Source of the DNA: Neckera pumila
Lineage: Eukaryota; Streptophyta; Bryopsida; Hypnales; Neckeraceae
DNA: 64,000 nucleotides
NCBI GenBank assembly: GCA_963969595.1
Contig: OZ018416.1
Span: 10,556,065-10,620,064 of the forward strand
Reading direction: 5' to 3'
Shown here: positions 12,952 to 26,813 of the stretch, in pieces
How the letters are laid out: each line of letters begins with the position of its first letter
Position numbering within the stretch: position 1 is the stretch's first letter
Made by a program: the position numbers and the translations under genes
The notes under the pieces: generated by a model
Told to the model about the DNA's origin: nothing
Database searches by the model: none
Seen by the model: only the letters and a program-made list of their open reading frames with translations

Positions 12952-14360
12952 TTTACATTTTAGAAACTGCGCTGGAGCGAATTGATAAATTCATGTAACG
13001 TAATAGAGCTTCCAGTTGAAGCATCGTTGCGTTCCTGGGGAGCACCTATACGCGTCAACTCACTGGTGTGGAGGACTCTCTTCTTTCGGTTTAGAAGGTT
13101 CAATTCTTAACTTTAGTTAAGGCGCTTTTTCAAAAGCTATTGTCTGAGGCATAAGTACCGCACGCGGGAGATTGGATGCGCGGTTTAATAAGATTGATAT
13201 CAAGGTTCCGCTGGTGGAATATTTAATCACTCTTCATTGCAAACTGGTCTTGCTTTGGATAGGTATTCTCGATTTGGTACGGATGGTCTTGAGTTTGTGG
13301 GAATGAATTCATGAAAAGAGAGTTATTTTTGTTGGTATCTAGGACTTACTGCTGGTTGGTGGATTCCTACTTGTGTCACCAATTTCGTTCGGGTGCAATT
13401 GCGTTCGGATGTGAAGTCTGACAGGACTCAAATCTTAACTTGTAGATTACTGTTAGTGCAGATGCTGAATGTGCTAGACATATGTTCAAACAATTCTGGT
13501 TAGACCCGGGGGGAAATCTTAGTTGAACGAAGATGTACATTCCAAGGTGCCTGTCATTTTGATTTCGTTTACAATTCATTCGATTTATTTCATTTTTCAA
13601 TTCCTTTTGATTACTTGGTCAGGGGGCTTGATTGAAAAATTTAGGTTAATCTAGTTTGAGCTGCAAAGGCAAACTCTTTTCAACTATGGAGAAATACTCT
13701 CAACCATGGTCCCTCTTGAAAGGAGCACAATTTTGCCAAATTACACATGGTGATCCATATTTCACTTAAGTTTTAGTCCCCGCACCTACATACTTCCTGT
13801 CTTGAAATAAATCTAGGGTTTCCTAGAAATGGCTAGGTTAGTACATAAATAGCTCCTATTTTCAAAGGATTGTGGAGTTCCTATAGCTTCTACTAAACCC
13901 CAATAGGTGCGAAAGTGGAAATTAATAGTGAAGTGGCACATGTTGAAAATAGGCAACAAAAGCAACAAATTTTTTGCCTTGTTTGGAATTGTTCCAATGG
14001 TATTAATTTGATTACTTTCCGAGCAATGTTGGTGCAGTGATGTCCATTGTTGTCCTTTGTATTCAATTCTGACAATGTCTTGTGATTCAAGTCTAGGAAA
14101 TTCTCAACAAGAGATTTAGTAGTAGTAGTTTTTGTATAGTTGTGGGTTGAATTCTTTGCTTTTGGATAGTTGGAGGTTGCGTTTCGATTCCCTTTGTAGA
14201 GATCAAATTGCTATATAGTCTCTAGAGCATGGTATCTATGGATTCTTTTGTTCAAACTGGCTTTAGTTGTTGTCCATCAAGTTGTGGAGAGCCAATTTCT
14301 AGTTTAATTTGATAAAAGTATATCTAGAAATCCCGGATTTGTTTTGAAATGAAGAGAGTA

Positions 14361-14535
14361 CAGTAGAACCTCTCTTAGTGCATACTTTCTTAGTGCATAT
14401 ATGCACTAAGAGAAGTCGTGATATTTGTGAACAGTAGTTGGAGGCCCCATAGTGAGAGGCCACGTTAGCCAAAGTTCTGACATAACCTCTCTTAGTGCAT
14501 AATCCCCGCACTATGCACTAGAAGAGGTTCTACTG
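14361..14535. mobile_element. pogo/Tc1-mariner-type MITE with TA target duplication
   Basis: Perfect 13 bp inverted ends CAGTAGAACCTCT extend to about 21 bp with two mismatches, and the 175 bp element is flanked by TA on both sides. The end sequence is that of plant pogo-like MITEs (Emigrant/Lemi1 type). Inside, CTTAGTGCATA-like subrepeats recur. No transposase frame. Confidence 0.88.
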
Positions 14536-14793
14536 TACCTTTTTTTTCAAATTTGGATGAAAAACAATTGTTCTCCATCCTCTACAAAGCTTTCAAGTTG
14601 TGCAAATCCAAGGTTCTTGGATCTCTATGTATAGAAGTTGTCCAAAACACCATGAGATGGCAATACCAAAAATAAGTAAATTTATCTAATAACAATAATG
14701 TGTTGAGTTTACATAAAGACAAATTGTAACTAAATTAAGTGAAGTCCAAGAATTCATAGCTAATATGTAACAATAATGCGGTAAGAGGTCAAG

Positions 14794-15530
14794 TTAACCC
14801 CTAAAGGACCAAAAATCGTTTTTTGGCAACATAGCGATTTTGGGCAGTTCACTACAAATGGAGTTTTTATTTTTTTTCTTTGAAATTTTCACAAAACATG
14901 TGTCCAAGAAGTAGCTTTAAGGTCCAACAATTTTCATAACTTTTGACTACACGGTCAAAAAGTTATTGCAGGATATGTAATTTTCCGCGTTCGGCGAGCA
15001 GCTCAAAAAAGTCCTTCAAAAATCACTTTTTTGAAAAATGAAAAAGTTGGAAGTGGTTCTAAGGAAAAAGTTAAGAGTGGAAAAGTTTGAACTCCATTTT
15101 TATTAATGAGGTGAGAGTTATTAAGAATTCCAATTTGTAGGTCGGTATGGAGTCTCTGGATTCCAAACCTACCCACAAACTGGAATTCTTAATAACTCTC
15201 ACCTCATTAACCAAAATGGAGTGATTCAAACTTTTCCACCCTTAAATGTTTCCTTAGAACCACTTCCAACTTTTTCATTTTTCAAAAAAGTGATTTCTGA
15301 AGGACTTTTTTGAACTGCCCAAGCTGCCCGCCAAACGCGAAAAATTACATATCATGCAATAACTTTTTGACCATGTAGTCAAAAGTTATGAAAATTGTTG
15401 GACCTTAAAGTTACTCCTTGGACACATGTTTTGTGAAAATTTCAAAGAAAAAAAATAAAAACTCCATTCGTAATGAACTACCCCAAATCACTATGTTGCC
15501 AAAAAACGGTGTTTGGTCCTTTAGGGGTTA
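14794..15530. repeat. 737 bp long foldback (arms about 350 bp)
   Basis: Starts TTAACCCCTAAAGGACCAAA and ends TTTGGTCCTTTAGGGGTTAA. The two arms match over nearly their full length with scattered differences and meet around 15140-15170, leaving almost no loop. A transcript would form a very long hairpin. No protein-coding content. Confidence 0.95.
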
Positions 15531-16457
15531 AATATGTAGAGTAAAATTTGTAAATTTCTAAAACCGTCTTCTAAAATCCAAATAAACTACATACAACTAT
15601 GCAAGATGACACAAGTCCTATAACATTCAATAGCCTTTATTATTACTACCCTAAGCCCTCTCCAATATTACTAACTATATTGCTTGTTACTTTTTTTATT
15701 GTCTACTTTTTATTATTGATTTCTTTACTGGCTGCTTTTGTAAACCTCTCACCATTCTCATGTCTCTTACCTGTGCCCCTACAAACTATTGATGGAATGC
15801 GGAATATTTCACATCATTCTGTTGGGGGAGGGCAACAGTGCTGTAGACCACGGAATGTTATGCCACATTCATGTTTGAATTGGTCAGTACGTTTGCAACA
15901 TTCAATAGAAGTGGGACTTACTCCATACCTTACAATGCCAAATAAGCCTATGCACTTCCTCACCAAATGCAGATCAAAAAACAGGCTTCTTGCACGGAAA
16001 GAGTCAACCAAGAAAAGCATCTAACAGCAATCACAATTTGCAAAATAAAATCTACAAAAACAAGAAATGGGCTGCAAAATAGCCATAAATATGCCACTCA
16101 GTAGAGTATGTCAATCCAACTGCGTTTTCTCCGTGACACAGCCAATCTTAAATCTTCCCCGCACCTGTACAGTTTTGACTTCGTAACAAGACCCACGTGC
16201 GAAAGTAGAAAATACTTGCAGAACACCCGTCCACCTATCCCAGCAATACCTTGCTCATGATTCTAGTATCTACGGCAACCCTAAATAAAACATGAGCTAC
16301 CTAATGTCAACACGTCTATATACTGAACTAGAGTAAATAGGAAAGCGAAGCCCAAACCTGGAACCAAGCCCCCAACTCAGGAAGAAGATTGAGTGGGCTC
16401 ATGAATGCACCAAATGTGCATCGTCCAAGCCTACTTGCAAGATTGAAATCGAGTTGC

Positions 16458-19400
16458 TTAATCAAACAAATGAACCACTTGGGACAGAAGCTGTGACGTA
16501 GGTCGAGTTGGCCGGTTGTGGCAATTCCTCCGGACCCAACCAATCTGTTCTCGAACATTATCGTACACGACCAGGTAGCCTCGCATGGAGATGTCTGCAA
16601 ACCATCACAACATAAAAGCTCCAGTCCAAAAATTTGAAATTAATGAGTCCACTGATAAGTTCTTTAATCATGAAGTAAGTGGCTGATTTTGTTCTGAAAT
16701 GTATTTGATTGCAATGCTAGAGATTGAAACTGTGAAAGCGAAGTTATGCTGCTTTCACTAAACGTAAAGCAACGAGGTGTTCAGAAAGTTCAGGCAGCTT
16801 CAAGAGCTTCTAAAAAGCATCTCTCAGACAACATTTACACAGAACAATTTGCGATAATTCATGGGGAAGTCTACCTCTCGGCACCGGGTAACACAGAGGA
16901 GTTCCCATGAATTAAGTGTTTCAAGGATTACAAGGTGAAACATCTTACCACCAATGATATTCGTAACCTCCAGACTTGCTCCACTTGCATCCAAAATGCC
17001 AAGGCATACGTTACCTTGCGTCTGCACTCATGCCATTGATGTTCACATCAGATGTTCTCACCAGATGCTACCCACTGAAGTACAGACAAAATCAATTACG
17101 GATACAGCCAGTTGTGACTACACATGATCTTACAGAAGACTAAATTCCTTGACATTCACAAGGGTAAAAGCAGAGCCATAGCGAAACACTGTTTGCTTAC
17201 CGAAACAATGAGATACCCCTCAGGGGCCAGTTCCAGAGTCTTGCTTGATGAAAACCAGTTGCTTCCACCGAAGTCCAAGGTTAAAGATTTGAAATATTGC
17301 TGTACATCGGCCACAGATCTGTTCCAGAACAGGACACAAAGTTCTCTTTCAGAATGTAATCCCATCGGGAAATTTAGCAACTCAACCTCCTTTCTAAATC
17401 CGTGACCAACGAACAGAATCGACGATCAAATTAAGCAGTCAAGAAGGTACGCTATCAAAATACGTCATTACAAAAATGATCATCATCAAACTTCTCTCTG
17501 CGCCAACATCAGATACACACGATCAGCAATGTGACTGAAGGGAGCTTACTCAAAAGGCAAGCCCCCGCCATTTTGGGAAGGGGCACGCCAACAGAAGGGC
17601 AGAGTGGTGTCACTTTTAACTCTCTTCAGATTACTCTTATCTGCTTGCATTTGCACCTGCATGTCCACAAAGCAGTCAAGAAAGCGCCTTCTGAGTACAT
17701 AGTTTCATAAACTGGGTTCGCCTTCAATTAGAAAGGAGGGTGTAGGCATGACTTGGCGAAATGTATATCGCCACTCATCTTGGAATGGAAATGAGGACGT
17801 CTATTGTCACTTCTAGTGAACTACACCCTCCACTTCCAAAGAATGCATAAGAAATTCGTTCAGGAATCAATAGTGTCGCTGACTTACAGCAGCAAGAACA
17901 GCCCTATACGCTTCTGGGACGAGGTAGGTGAAGGAGGTCCCGCTATCAAACATCACGCCACCAACGTCCCCAGCCTTATCCGCCAGTTTCAGGTCATCTG
18001 CTCCGTACCTAATGCTGCGCAGACGTGCCTGGTACCCTTCCCTGAATCCATTTCACATAAAATTTGGTCAATTAGCATACAAAGATTCGAGATTCTCAAC
18101 ATGACACAAAACTTCAACAAGCTCCTGCATAATATGAACTCACGCCCTTCGTTTCCATGGAACATTGTAGTCCTTAACAACTAAATACCCACGTTCAAAA
18201 TAGAAAGCCTACATTGAAGGCTTACAGTAACTTTCAAAACATATATCTAAATTACTGTTCAAAAACGTAGGGTATGACTTTTTCTATTGGTACAATCTGT
18301 TACTTCCTTGAAGCTTCCTAAATGGTTTATTTCAAATCCTATAACTACGAGACCACCCACATTTAGGGACAAAATGTACGGGTAAAAGAGGATTGAATAT
18401 AATGCTCACATGCTTGAAAAAATTTCAGGAAGAACTTACATTACAGGCCTTCCCATCATAGGAGTCCACGTCATGCCCAATGCGGGCACCAACGCATCTC
18501 CAAAGAACATATACCCACCGCCATTGCCTCCCCCTGCCAGGCAGTGACCTATTACATTGTTCACAATGCCCTTCTTCGCCAGCTGCGAGGGCAGAGCTAT
18601 CTTGGCGCTGCTCAAACCCATCACACCATCCGTGCTTGCTGGAGTTTGAGCCAAAGTCCCTTGCTGATCGTATCCACACCTGCAATCCATGCAAGATATT
18701 ATAAAACCCTTTCGTCCCACATTACAGGGTCATCAATAGAAGAAATCCCAGAGTCATTTGACCTTAACACTTTTAAGTTCCCAGTATTAACTATTACACA
18801 AAAAGATCTGGAGATTACATAACACAGACGTACTACATGACCAGAAAAAATGACCTCGCTGCCTTCTTTTCTATGATTCTTTATAAGTGTATGACTTTTT
18901 GAACCATTAACAAAAATCAGGGACTAAATCTGCAACATTTTCATCTAAAGCAAGAAAAGCATTGAGCTTGCAAATTCGTGAACACAAAGACTTAAGTCCC
19001 ATGTCACAAAGCACAAACTCTAAATCTTGTTAGGTGTATTGACTCGTTGAAAATGGATGATCGACTACTTGGGAACTAAATGGAAATCAGAGCCCAAATC
19101 TGCCTAAAAAATTTCTAAAGCATTGAGCTTGCAAATTCGAGAACACAAAAGACTTTCAGAAACAGGGCTGAATACCAGAGTTGCAAGATTTTACCCAATG
19201 ATAGCCCTAGTTTGGCTGCGAGTGCCGTTGGTAAGAAGAAGAGTGATAGTGTCTTCCATCAAGATGCCCATCGTGGAGCTGCCATCCGCGTACTCCACAT
19301 CGTAATCGCATTGGCGGACAGTTCCTCCGCACGTATACGAGCCTCCTTGTTGCACTTGAGCGCATAGAGGAGTGCGACAGTCGACTAATCGGGCTTTCTT

Positions 19401-21073
19401 AGGATCATACAACCCATGCGGTCCCTACACAAGCAGATAATCCATTAAAGAGAATTTGGCAGCTGTTGGACCCCAAAATCAGAAGTACTCATCGAATTCC
19501 CCTTTTCAAGATAAATAATTGTCTTGATGTACACAAGACAAGCTTCCACAATCTATCCCAACAATGACTTGCTGACTTTCAAATGTCCAATACGCATGTG
19601 ATGAGGCTATACCTCTTATTGTTCACTTGAACAATGGGAACTATTTGCTATGGACATTATTTTTCTTCTAATGCTCCACACATGAAATACCGCTAAATCT
19701 TCCCCGCGCAACACTTCAAGTAATGCCCTTAATCTTTATCCTACACTCAAAACTCAAGCCAAAGGCTGCACAAGCTAAAAGACGTACCGTGGCACAGCTT
19801 CGGCATGGCGCATCACATTGCAGCCACGTCAGATCACTGCCTGTATCCATGTCAAGGTAGTACAACTTGGCAGGGTTCCCGATGAGCATTGCCATGTAGT
19901 ACAGCCTGCACAACGCATCCCCATGTAAGAAACTAGTTTGTATCTACGTGAGCATAATTAGCAAGAATCCCATCACTTGATGTACCACACGGCCTCCTAG
20001 ATTTCTTATCTACAATTTCTCAAAGCTCAAAGCATCATGGGAACGCGCACCCCAAACTCAAATTACCGCCCTCCTCACCATACCCTAGTTGATTACCCTA
20101 CACTTTCAGAACCTCTACTCCGCTTCGTGCTTCAAAATGAACACCAGATTGCACCTCTAGAAGCAAAAACTAGAACGTCCATACTACTCGTGACAGACAA
20201 ACGACAAGACATGAAGGTCATGTTTCTCTTAAAGAACATTCGTTTAGTGATGAAGAATCAGGAAAAAAGCCGTGCCTTTGAAGCACAACCCAATCAGATG
20301 AAATGTTCCTCAGAGCAGGTAGAAGGCAGTGTGAATATCGACAACATCGTGCTTCAAAATGAGCCCTAGATTGCACCTTCAGAAGCAAACACTAAAAAGT
20401 GTATACTAGAAACATTCCAATAGTTTAGAAAAATCAAAGCAAAAGCCAGTTTAAGAACCACATACCCGTCAGGATAAATGTTCCCCCGGACAGGGAAGAA
20501 GGTTGTATGGTTATGCACCGCCTGATTTTCAGCAGCCGCCATTTTCCCCAACCTCTTCAAGTCCCGCTCCAGCAGGTTCCTCCTCACTTGCGACAACTTG
20601 ATCGGCACCGAAGTATACTTGGGATGCAGCGTGTACACATGCACATTCTTCTCCTCGTTTTCTTCCTCCAGCTCCATCTCGGAGAAGTACAGCGTCGGCA
20701 GCTTGTATGCCAGGTACAAAGCCAACATGGAAATCAACAGGAACAGCACGATTTTACGGACACGCTTCCCGCTGCGACGGCGACGGCTGTGCGGATGGGG
20801 AGGAGGGAGAGTTCTTGGTGCTGCAAGAGGAGGATCTGGCCGCCTCGGTTGTTGCTCCTGGAGTTCCTGCACTTGATGCTCTTGCTGTTGCGCTTGCTGC
20901 CCTTGTTGTGTTTGCTGCCCCCGTTGTTGCCCTTGCTGCCACATTGCAGCACACATCGTCTTGCCGTAGTCATCGTGGTCTGACCGCGGATAGGAAATGA
21001 TCACCACTCCACGCATCTGTTGTGGGCATGGAGCCGCCGTCATACCCACACTCTTCTCTTCCTCTACTCCCAT
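16458..21073 (-). CDS. APCB1: APCB1-like membrane-anchored aspartic protease (A1 family), copy 1
   Basis: Pepsin-like (A1) aspartyl protease of the plant type with an N-terminal membrane anchor; it resembles Arabidopsis APCB1, known for cleaving the co-chaperone BAG6. Exons in transcript order: 21073-20466, 19905-19788, 19424-19195, 18679-18440, 18041-17888, 17656-17550, 17318-17201, 17021-16949, 16594-16458, giving about 594 aa. A cytosolic tail carries RGVVIISYPRS (21-31) and a Gln-rich run (46-75), then an Arg-rich stretch and one membrane segment (about 108-127). Catalytic motifs are DMDTGSDLTW (Asp 223) and FDSGTSFTYL (Asp 431); the flap is VEYADGSS. Cysteine-rich CDAPCRSC, FCWR and the C-terminal DISMRGYLVVYDN, QIGWVR are family marks. 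The start ATG at 21073 is the first in frame; 21043 is an alternative. Assignment to APCB1 rests on memory of that family's tail and core motifs. A divergent paralogue starts at 28147. Confidence 0.9.
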
Positions 21074-21870
21074 TGTGTGTCTGCGTGTAACCCCTTCGTC
21101 TCTTGCGATTGAATTATACTCCAATCACCTCCTTACTATACCCTTCTCGAACACCCACCGTCTCAAACATTCAAACTACGTCATAGTGACAAACTCGGAA
21201 CCCCAGGCACTGGTGAAATTCCACAAATTCGAGTGTACATTTGCTTCAAACTCTGTGGCCGCTGCACCCGATCCACAACAAAACCCACCACGCAAATGAG
21301 TACCTTTACCTTTACCTTACCTTACCCTACCCAACCCAACCCTCCCCACCACCACACCACACCACACCACACCAAACCCTCAATTCCTCCCAAAACCACC
21401 AAACTAAAACTCACCGACACTTCTCCACACCACAATCCCTCCAAAGCCCACTAAAATCTCCAATTCCCACACAAATTGCGAAGAACAAACACTGTGAAAG
21501 ATCCAGCTCACCTCACTGGAGCATACGCAATTGGGCGCAGAGTGTGCAGACACTACTGCAACGAAGCTCCCCGTGTGCACGTTGTAGGCCGACACATCGG
21601 GTTGCAGGAAAGGAGATTCTTCGTTAGCTAGAGAACATGGTTTGGTTCTGCGAAACGGTGGAAGGGATGAGAGACTGAGAGCAATCGAGAGGTCGACAGG
21701 GGAAGTGGCGATGGCGAGGGGCGAGACGCAATGTGCGAGAAGAAGAGCACGAAGGAGAAAGGAAAGGAAGGAAAGAGCGTCGATATTCAACGCAGGGGGC
21801 CGGAGTTTGAGGCAAAGGCATCCTCCTCATCAGAAGGGGGGGGTGTCCCAAATTTCAGGAGGGGTATTTA
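21074..21870 (-). promoter_or_regulatory. Probable 5' leader/promoter of protease copy 1
   Basis: A GC-richer block on the minus strand upstream of the protease start. The stretch 21500-21800 read on the minus strand is open in one frame but has no ATG in that frame; a GTGAGC donor follows a possible exon end near 21513, so this may be a leader exon spliced to the coding exon. A (CCACA)n microsatellite lies at 21346-21377. Transcription start not located. Confidence 0.4.
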
Positions 21871-24800
21871 GTTAGGGAGAACCTCCATGCATTTAACCCC
21901 CATGAACAAGGTAGTCACCAAAATTCTCCGATTAGTATTGGATCAATAGGTGCATTCTTGTTTTACATGATTAATAGTGAAGTCATCCATTGGACCACTC
22001 TAGTTTGCAGCATTTTTACTGGGTTGAAATTGGCAGGAAAAGAATTGGAATTCTGAGGGAGTGTATGAATTATGTGAATATGGCCACCCTTATACACCCA
22101 ACTTGGCACACTCAAATTTTCCATCTAATTTTTAAAGGCCCTCAATTTCCTTGACATTCTAGGATTGAGTGTATGATCAAGAGAATATTGTAAAGGGACC
22201 GAAGCGAAGTTCATCCAATTTGAAGAATGTTGAACCCAGAGCGTGTACGGTGGCCATGCTCTGAGGTGGATAGGCTATTGTGTCAAATTATTATTTGACT
22301 AGTCAAAATTTCATATTTTCTTATTGGAAAGTGAAAGGACCTTCCAACGCAACAAAGAACGTGACAATTTTTTGATTTTTTGAAACCAGGTAAACCTGAT
22401 TCCAAAAAGAAAACCAAGAACAAACGGCAGAGCCCTGGAGAAAGAATGTCAAGAATCACAACCACAAAACAACCTCAAATGCTAATTTACACAAAAGATC
22501 CACAATCGGGTCTCTTCAAGTGCCAAATAATGGCCGTGCAAAGCAGAGCGTGACAATTGGATACCAATGCAAAAGTTACAAAGGATCAAAGATTTTTTGC
22601 CAGGTATTCTAAAATTGTTTTTTAATGTACGTAAGTATTAATTTTAGCAATGTGCATAGATTGATGATGGTGATTTTAGATAGGGTGTGATTTTGGGTGT
22701 ATCCACTTTTGTTGCCATAACATTCTTAATTCCTTGTGAAGAAGTCTCTTTCTCTTCCTCGCAAGGAATTGCACATATTTTATAAGATTGTTTGAATGAG
22801 TTTATGATTTTAAACTCGGATATCAGTGATGTGAGTGCCTAGGGTCTTAACCAAAATTGCCAACCAAGTATCCTACCAAGCATTCAAGTATCTTTTTTGA
22901 AACCATAAAGGGGATGTTGAATCTAAGGTTCAAAACCTTATAGCAAGAGGAGAATTATTTGGAGTTGTTGGTTAGTAAAGTTTTTTATAAGAAAATGGAG
23001 AGACAAATTTTTTACTTGTGATATAAGGTAGCACCACTTAAAAGAGACATTTTTAGCACATTGAAAAGTGACCTTGAATTGATTGCACTTTCAAGATTCA
23101 AAACCAACACAACTTTTCAAAAGCAACCTATGAGAGGGGAGGAGTTTTTTGAAAAAATCAATGGAATTTGAGACATTTTGTGCTTCAAAGGTGTCCAGTC
23201 AAGTGAGATTAATGTTAAATATAGGATATGTATCCTATTTTTTCAACTTTGAACATTTTTAAAATATTATTAAAGTGTTGAAAAATTACAAAACTACTTG
23301 GATTGCATTTCACTTGAATTCACTAGATCAAAAATTCATCAATTTGTTTTCTATCATTCAACTTTTGACGGAGTCGGACTAGAAAAAAATGTCTCTTTTA
23401 AATCCTTGCTACGTTGGCGGGGTCTCAAGTCTACATTATCAACTTTACACCTATTAAATTTGAGAATTTGCCAATATGCGCTTAGAACTTTTTATCATCT
23501 TTATAAAGACTCAAAACCATTCACTAGAAGTTCTTACTACTTTACAATATATTATGCTATGTATAGAATTGAAGACATTTGAGAGTGACAATTTAACCTT
23601 GAAAGGACAAGACCTATCACTTGACAAAGTATTTAGATTGTCAAAATGATCCAATAGGTGCATTTTTCATTCTAACCAAGGTTAAGATCATATTGGTAAC
23701 ACTTCGAAAGACCCATTAGTACAATAGTATTGGAAGGTGAATGGCTTTATATGCTTCTATATTAGGATTCATTAATCATATGAAAGAAATTAGTTGAGAC
23801 TTTTTAAATGAGAAAATTTGAAGGAAAAAAATTGAACAATGGTGTGTTGAGGTCCCTTTGAGGAGTTTGATTTTTTTGTTCTTTATTCATTTAATTATGT
23901 GCTCTCTTGTTTACCTACATTCTTTGGTTCTTAGAGTTGGTTTGGATTTTATCCTTTGATGGTGACCAATAATTTCAAATTCTAAGAATATTTTTTGAGC
24001 AAAGGCTTGGAATGACTTAGTAGCAAGCATTCATCCTACTTTGCATGTTTTTATAGTAAAAGAAAATGAACTGCATAAAATACTTTATATATAAAAGTAA
24101 ATTTTTTTATTTTATTAAATGAAAAAATGTTGTATACATTTCTATATTTAAACCAATTTTTTTTGTTCTTGAAGTTGTTTCAAATTTGGTTCATTAGTGT
24201 TGACCAAACCGTCAAATTATTACCAACATTTTAAAAGCATAAGCTTTAAGGAGACCTTTTTGTAGTATATGTTATTATAGTAATAGAAAATAGATTCTAC
24301 AATGTACAAGTCAATACGTGAGATAGGAAAGTAAAATTAATTTTTTTTATGCAAAAAAATGTTGTGTGGTTTCCTTGATTATAATCAAATTTTTAATTCT
24401 TGAAGGCGGTTCAAATTAGATTTTTGATGACACCAATTCTTCAAGTGATTAACAACATTTTTTTAAAATAGGTTTAAGAAAAAAAATTCATTTTGATTTA
24501 TACTTTATAATGGTCTTTGAAAACAAGTTATTTTGAATACAATATTCAATATAGAAGTAAGTGATATGCTTTAAGAAATGTGTCTTTCAGAGCAGTTCTT
24601 TAACTTTTTCTAATTCCATAGTTTTTAAAGTTGGTATAAATGGGGTTCTTTGATGTTGACCAAGTTGTTCAAAAACTACCAAAAATTTGAATATTCCTAC
24701 AAAAAGACTTCATGAAGTTGACTTATCTTAAGTACATGTTTTTTTATATTGAATTTTTTACCATGTATTTTGTACAAATGGAATACTAAAATAAAAGAGG

Positions 24801-26595
24801 TGTTTTTTTCAATAGGATCTTGCAAATTTTCCACTACCAACCAATAATGTTGACCCAATGTTTTGGATACAATTGACAATTTTGACCAAAAGAAAGGTAT
24901 TTTGGAGGCATCAAATTATAGTAAGTCACCAAAAAAGAAGGAAAAAGGAAAAAGTGCTATACATGGCATATCTAAGACTAAAATTTCATAAATTTAATTT
25001 TTAAAGGTCTAAAAAAATCTGAATTGTGGTACATAATAATTTTTGTATATTTGATATAGAAGATGAATGAATTGAAATATACAGTGGTAATAAAAATTTA
25101 TTTTCATGCTAAATCAATTCCAATGACATTTAGCACTCCCAACTTGGATCATTATTATTCCCACTACACATATGAAGAAGTTGCAAAATGTTTAGCCACA
25201 TATTCTAGCTTTGGGATGTCATATTTGTGCATGTTGAGGTTTTGGTGTTACAATGATATCCAATGCATGATACTAATTTGTTAAGTTATCCAACGGGATA
25301 TATTTTTTCATATTTTAATTCAAAATTTCTATTTAAGAGCCAAGTACAGGACTTTATATACAATTCTCTACAATCTATTAGGTATCAATTAAAGCCTTAT
25401 TCTAAGACCTAGAAGCATGTTGAGTAAATAATCATTGTGTCAAGGGTACAATAACCCAATGTATTTCAAGATAAAAAATATACAATATCTATCAACTAAT
25501 AAACTCCAAAATTTTCAAAGACCAAATCAGGCATGTGATACTTATCAATATTTCTTCAAAATCCATGACTATTCAAGAGGACAAGACTATATTACATGAA
25601 GAACTCAAAGGTGTTTCATTAATTCAAAGGTATAAGATAAAGCTTAATAAAAATGCTCTAAGGCTTGCATTGGCAAAATTGAGGTTTCTCCTATCTTACA
25701 ATTAATATATATATATATATATATTTATATACTCATCACTTCATCTTGAAGTTTCTTCAAAGAAAATAGGAGTCTCAAAGAGTCAGTAATAAATCCTAGT
25801 AGATACTAAGAGGTTTCAAAAAGCCACGTATTTAGTCTAAAAGAGTCATTTGAAGGTTCCAAGAAGCCAAAAAAATATTTCTACGTATCAAAATCTCCTA
25901 CAGTACTAGGCAAATATACCTATCATTGAAAGAAGCTTTGAATTCTATAAAGTTCAACAAAAGAAGAGAAGTTATCCATGTTGGACAAATAGTTGAAAAT
26001 GTGCTTGATGGAGAACTTAGTGCATTACCAAAGTTCTACTATGAATTGATGGCATGATTTATTAGATCATTTGAACAAAGTAGACTTTACTATGAGTCAT
26101 TGAAATCACTTTTATTTTTATTGTGATCCATTTTATGAAATTGGCATGAAAATTAGAAGCATATAAAGATCACAAATCTATGACAAAAAAACATAATTAT
26201 ATATGTATACAACATTATGATAAATTCAAATATTAATGCAACATTTTAAATATACATATAATTGAGAATGAATCTCACCATTCATTAAATCTAAAAAATA
26301 AAATGTTCTATTGTTTAGTTAAGTGTATGTCTCCTACCTACAATTTAACTATTAATGAAATATCTAAGCATTTTTTTATACTACAAAACAAGTAGTTTTT
26401 AACAATGTCTATTGTGCACCTATATATGGATTAGTCTTTTTGGTCCTATGATTGCCCTAGTCTTATAGTGCTATCTTTACATTACTCCAATTGTATATAA
26501 ATCTTATGGTGCTCTTGCTATTTTATTGTTCATAGATAATGAATTCTTCAGTTCTTCAAATTCATTGTGACTCTTTTTAGCATCTATTGTTTAAA

Positions 26596-26813
26596 CACTA
26601 TAAAAAACCCATGTTTTAGGTGACGAGCCTTGATTTTTCTCGGCAGATTGTAGTGAACATCCAATGTAAAAAAAATCATGTTCTTTTTGTCAACATTGAT
26701 GTTGCATTGGAGATTTTTGTTGACAAAAAATATAGGGTTGTTGCATTGGATGTCCACTAAAATCCGTCAAGAAAAATCAGAGCTCTTCATCTAAAACACA
26801 GGTTTCTATAGTG
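26596..26813. mobile_element. Non-autonomous CACTA-type element, 218 bp
   Basis: Begins CACTATA and ends TATAGTG; inverted ends extend to about 70 bp with mismatches (shared blocks TTTTAGGTGA/GATG, GATTTTTCT, GTGGACATCCAATG). AAA flanks both ends, fitting the 3 bp duplication of CACTA elements. No coding sequence. Confidence 0.85.

Larger units (their letters stand above)
12952..16457. other. Spacer between E2 gene and protease copy 1
   Basis: The 3' parts of two convergent genes flank AT-rich DNA carrying a pogo-type MITE and a long foldback. Open frames here (for example 15599-16024) overlap repeat or AT-rich sequence and show no domain marks. Confidence 0.75.

Noticed and set aside
20507..20983. 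158-residue plus-strand frame
   Set aside because: It is antisense to the first exon of protease copy 1, whose Gln-rich and Arg-rich coding gives long open antisense frames.
21404..21851. Possible signal-peptide-like protein upstream of protease copy 1
   Set aside because: The best frame has no ATG and ends at a donor-like GTGAGC; a leader exon is the simpler reading.
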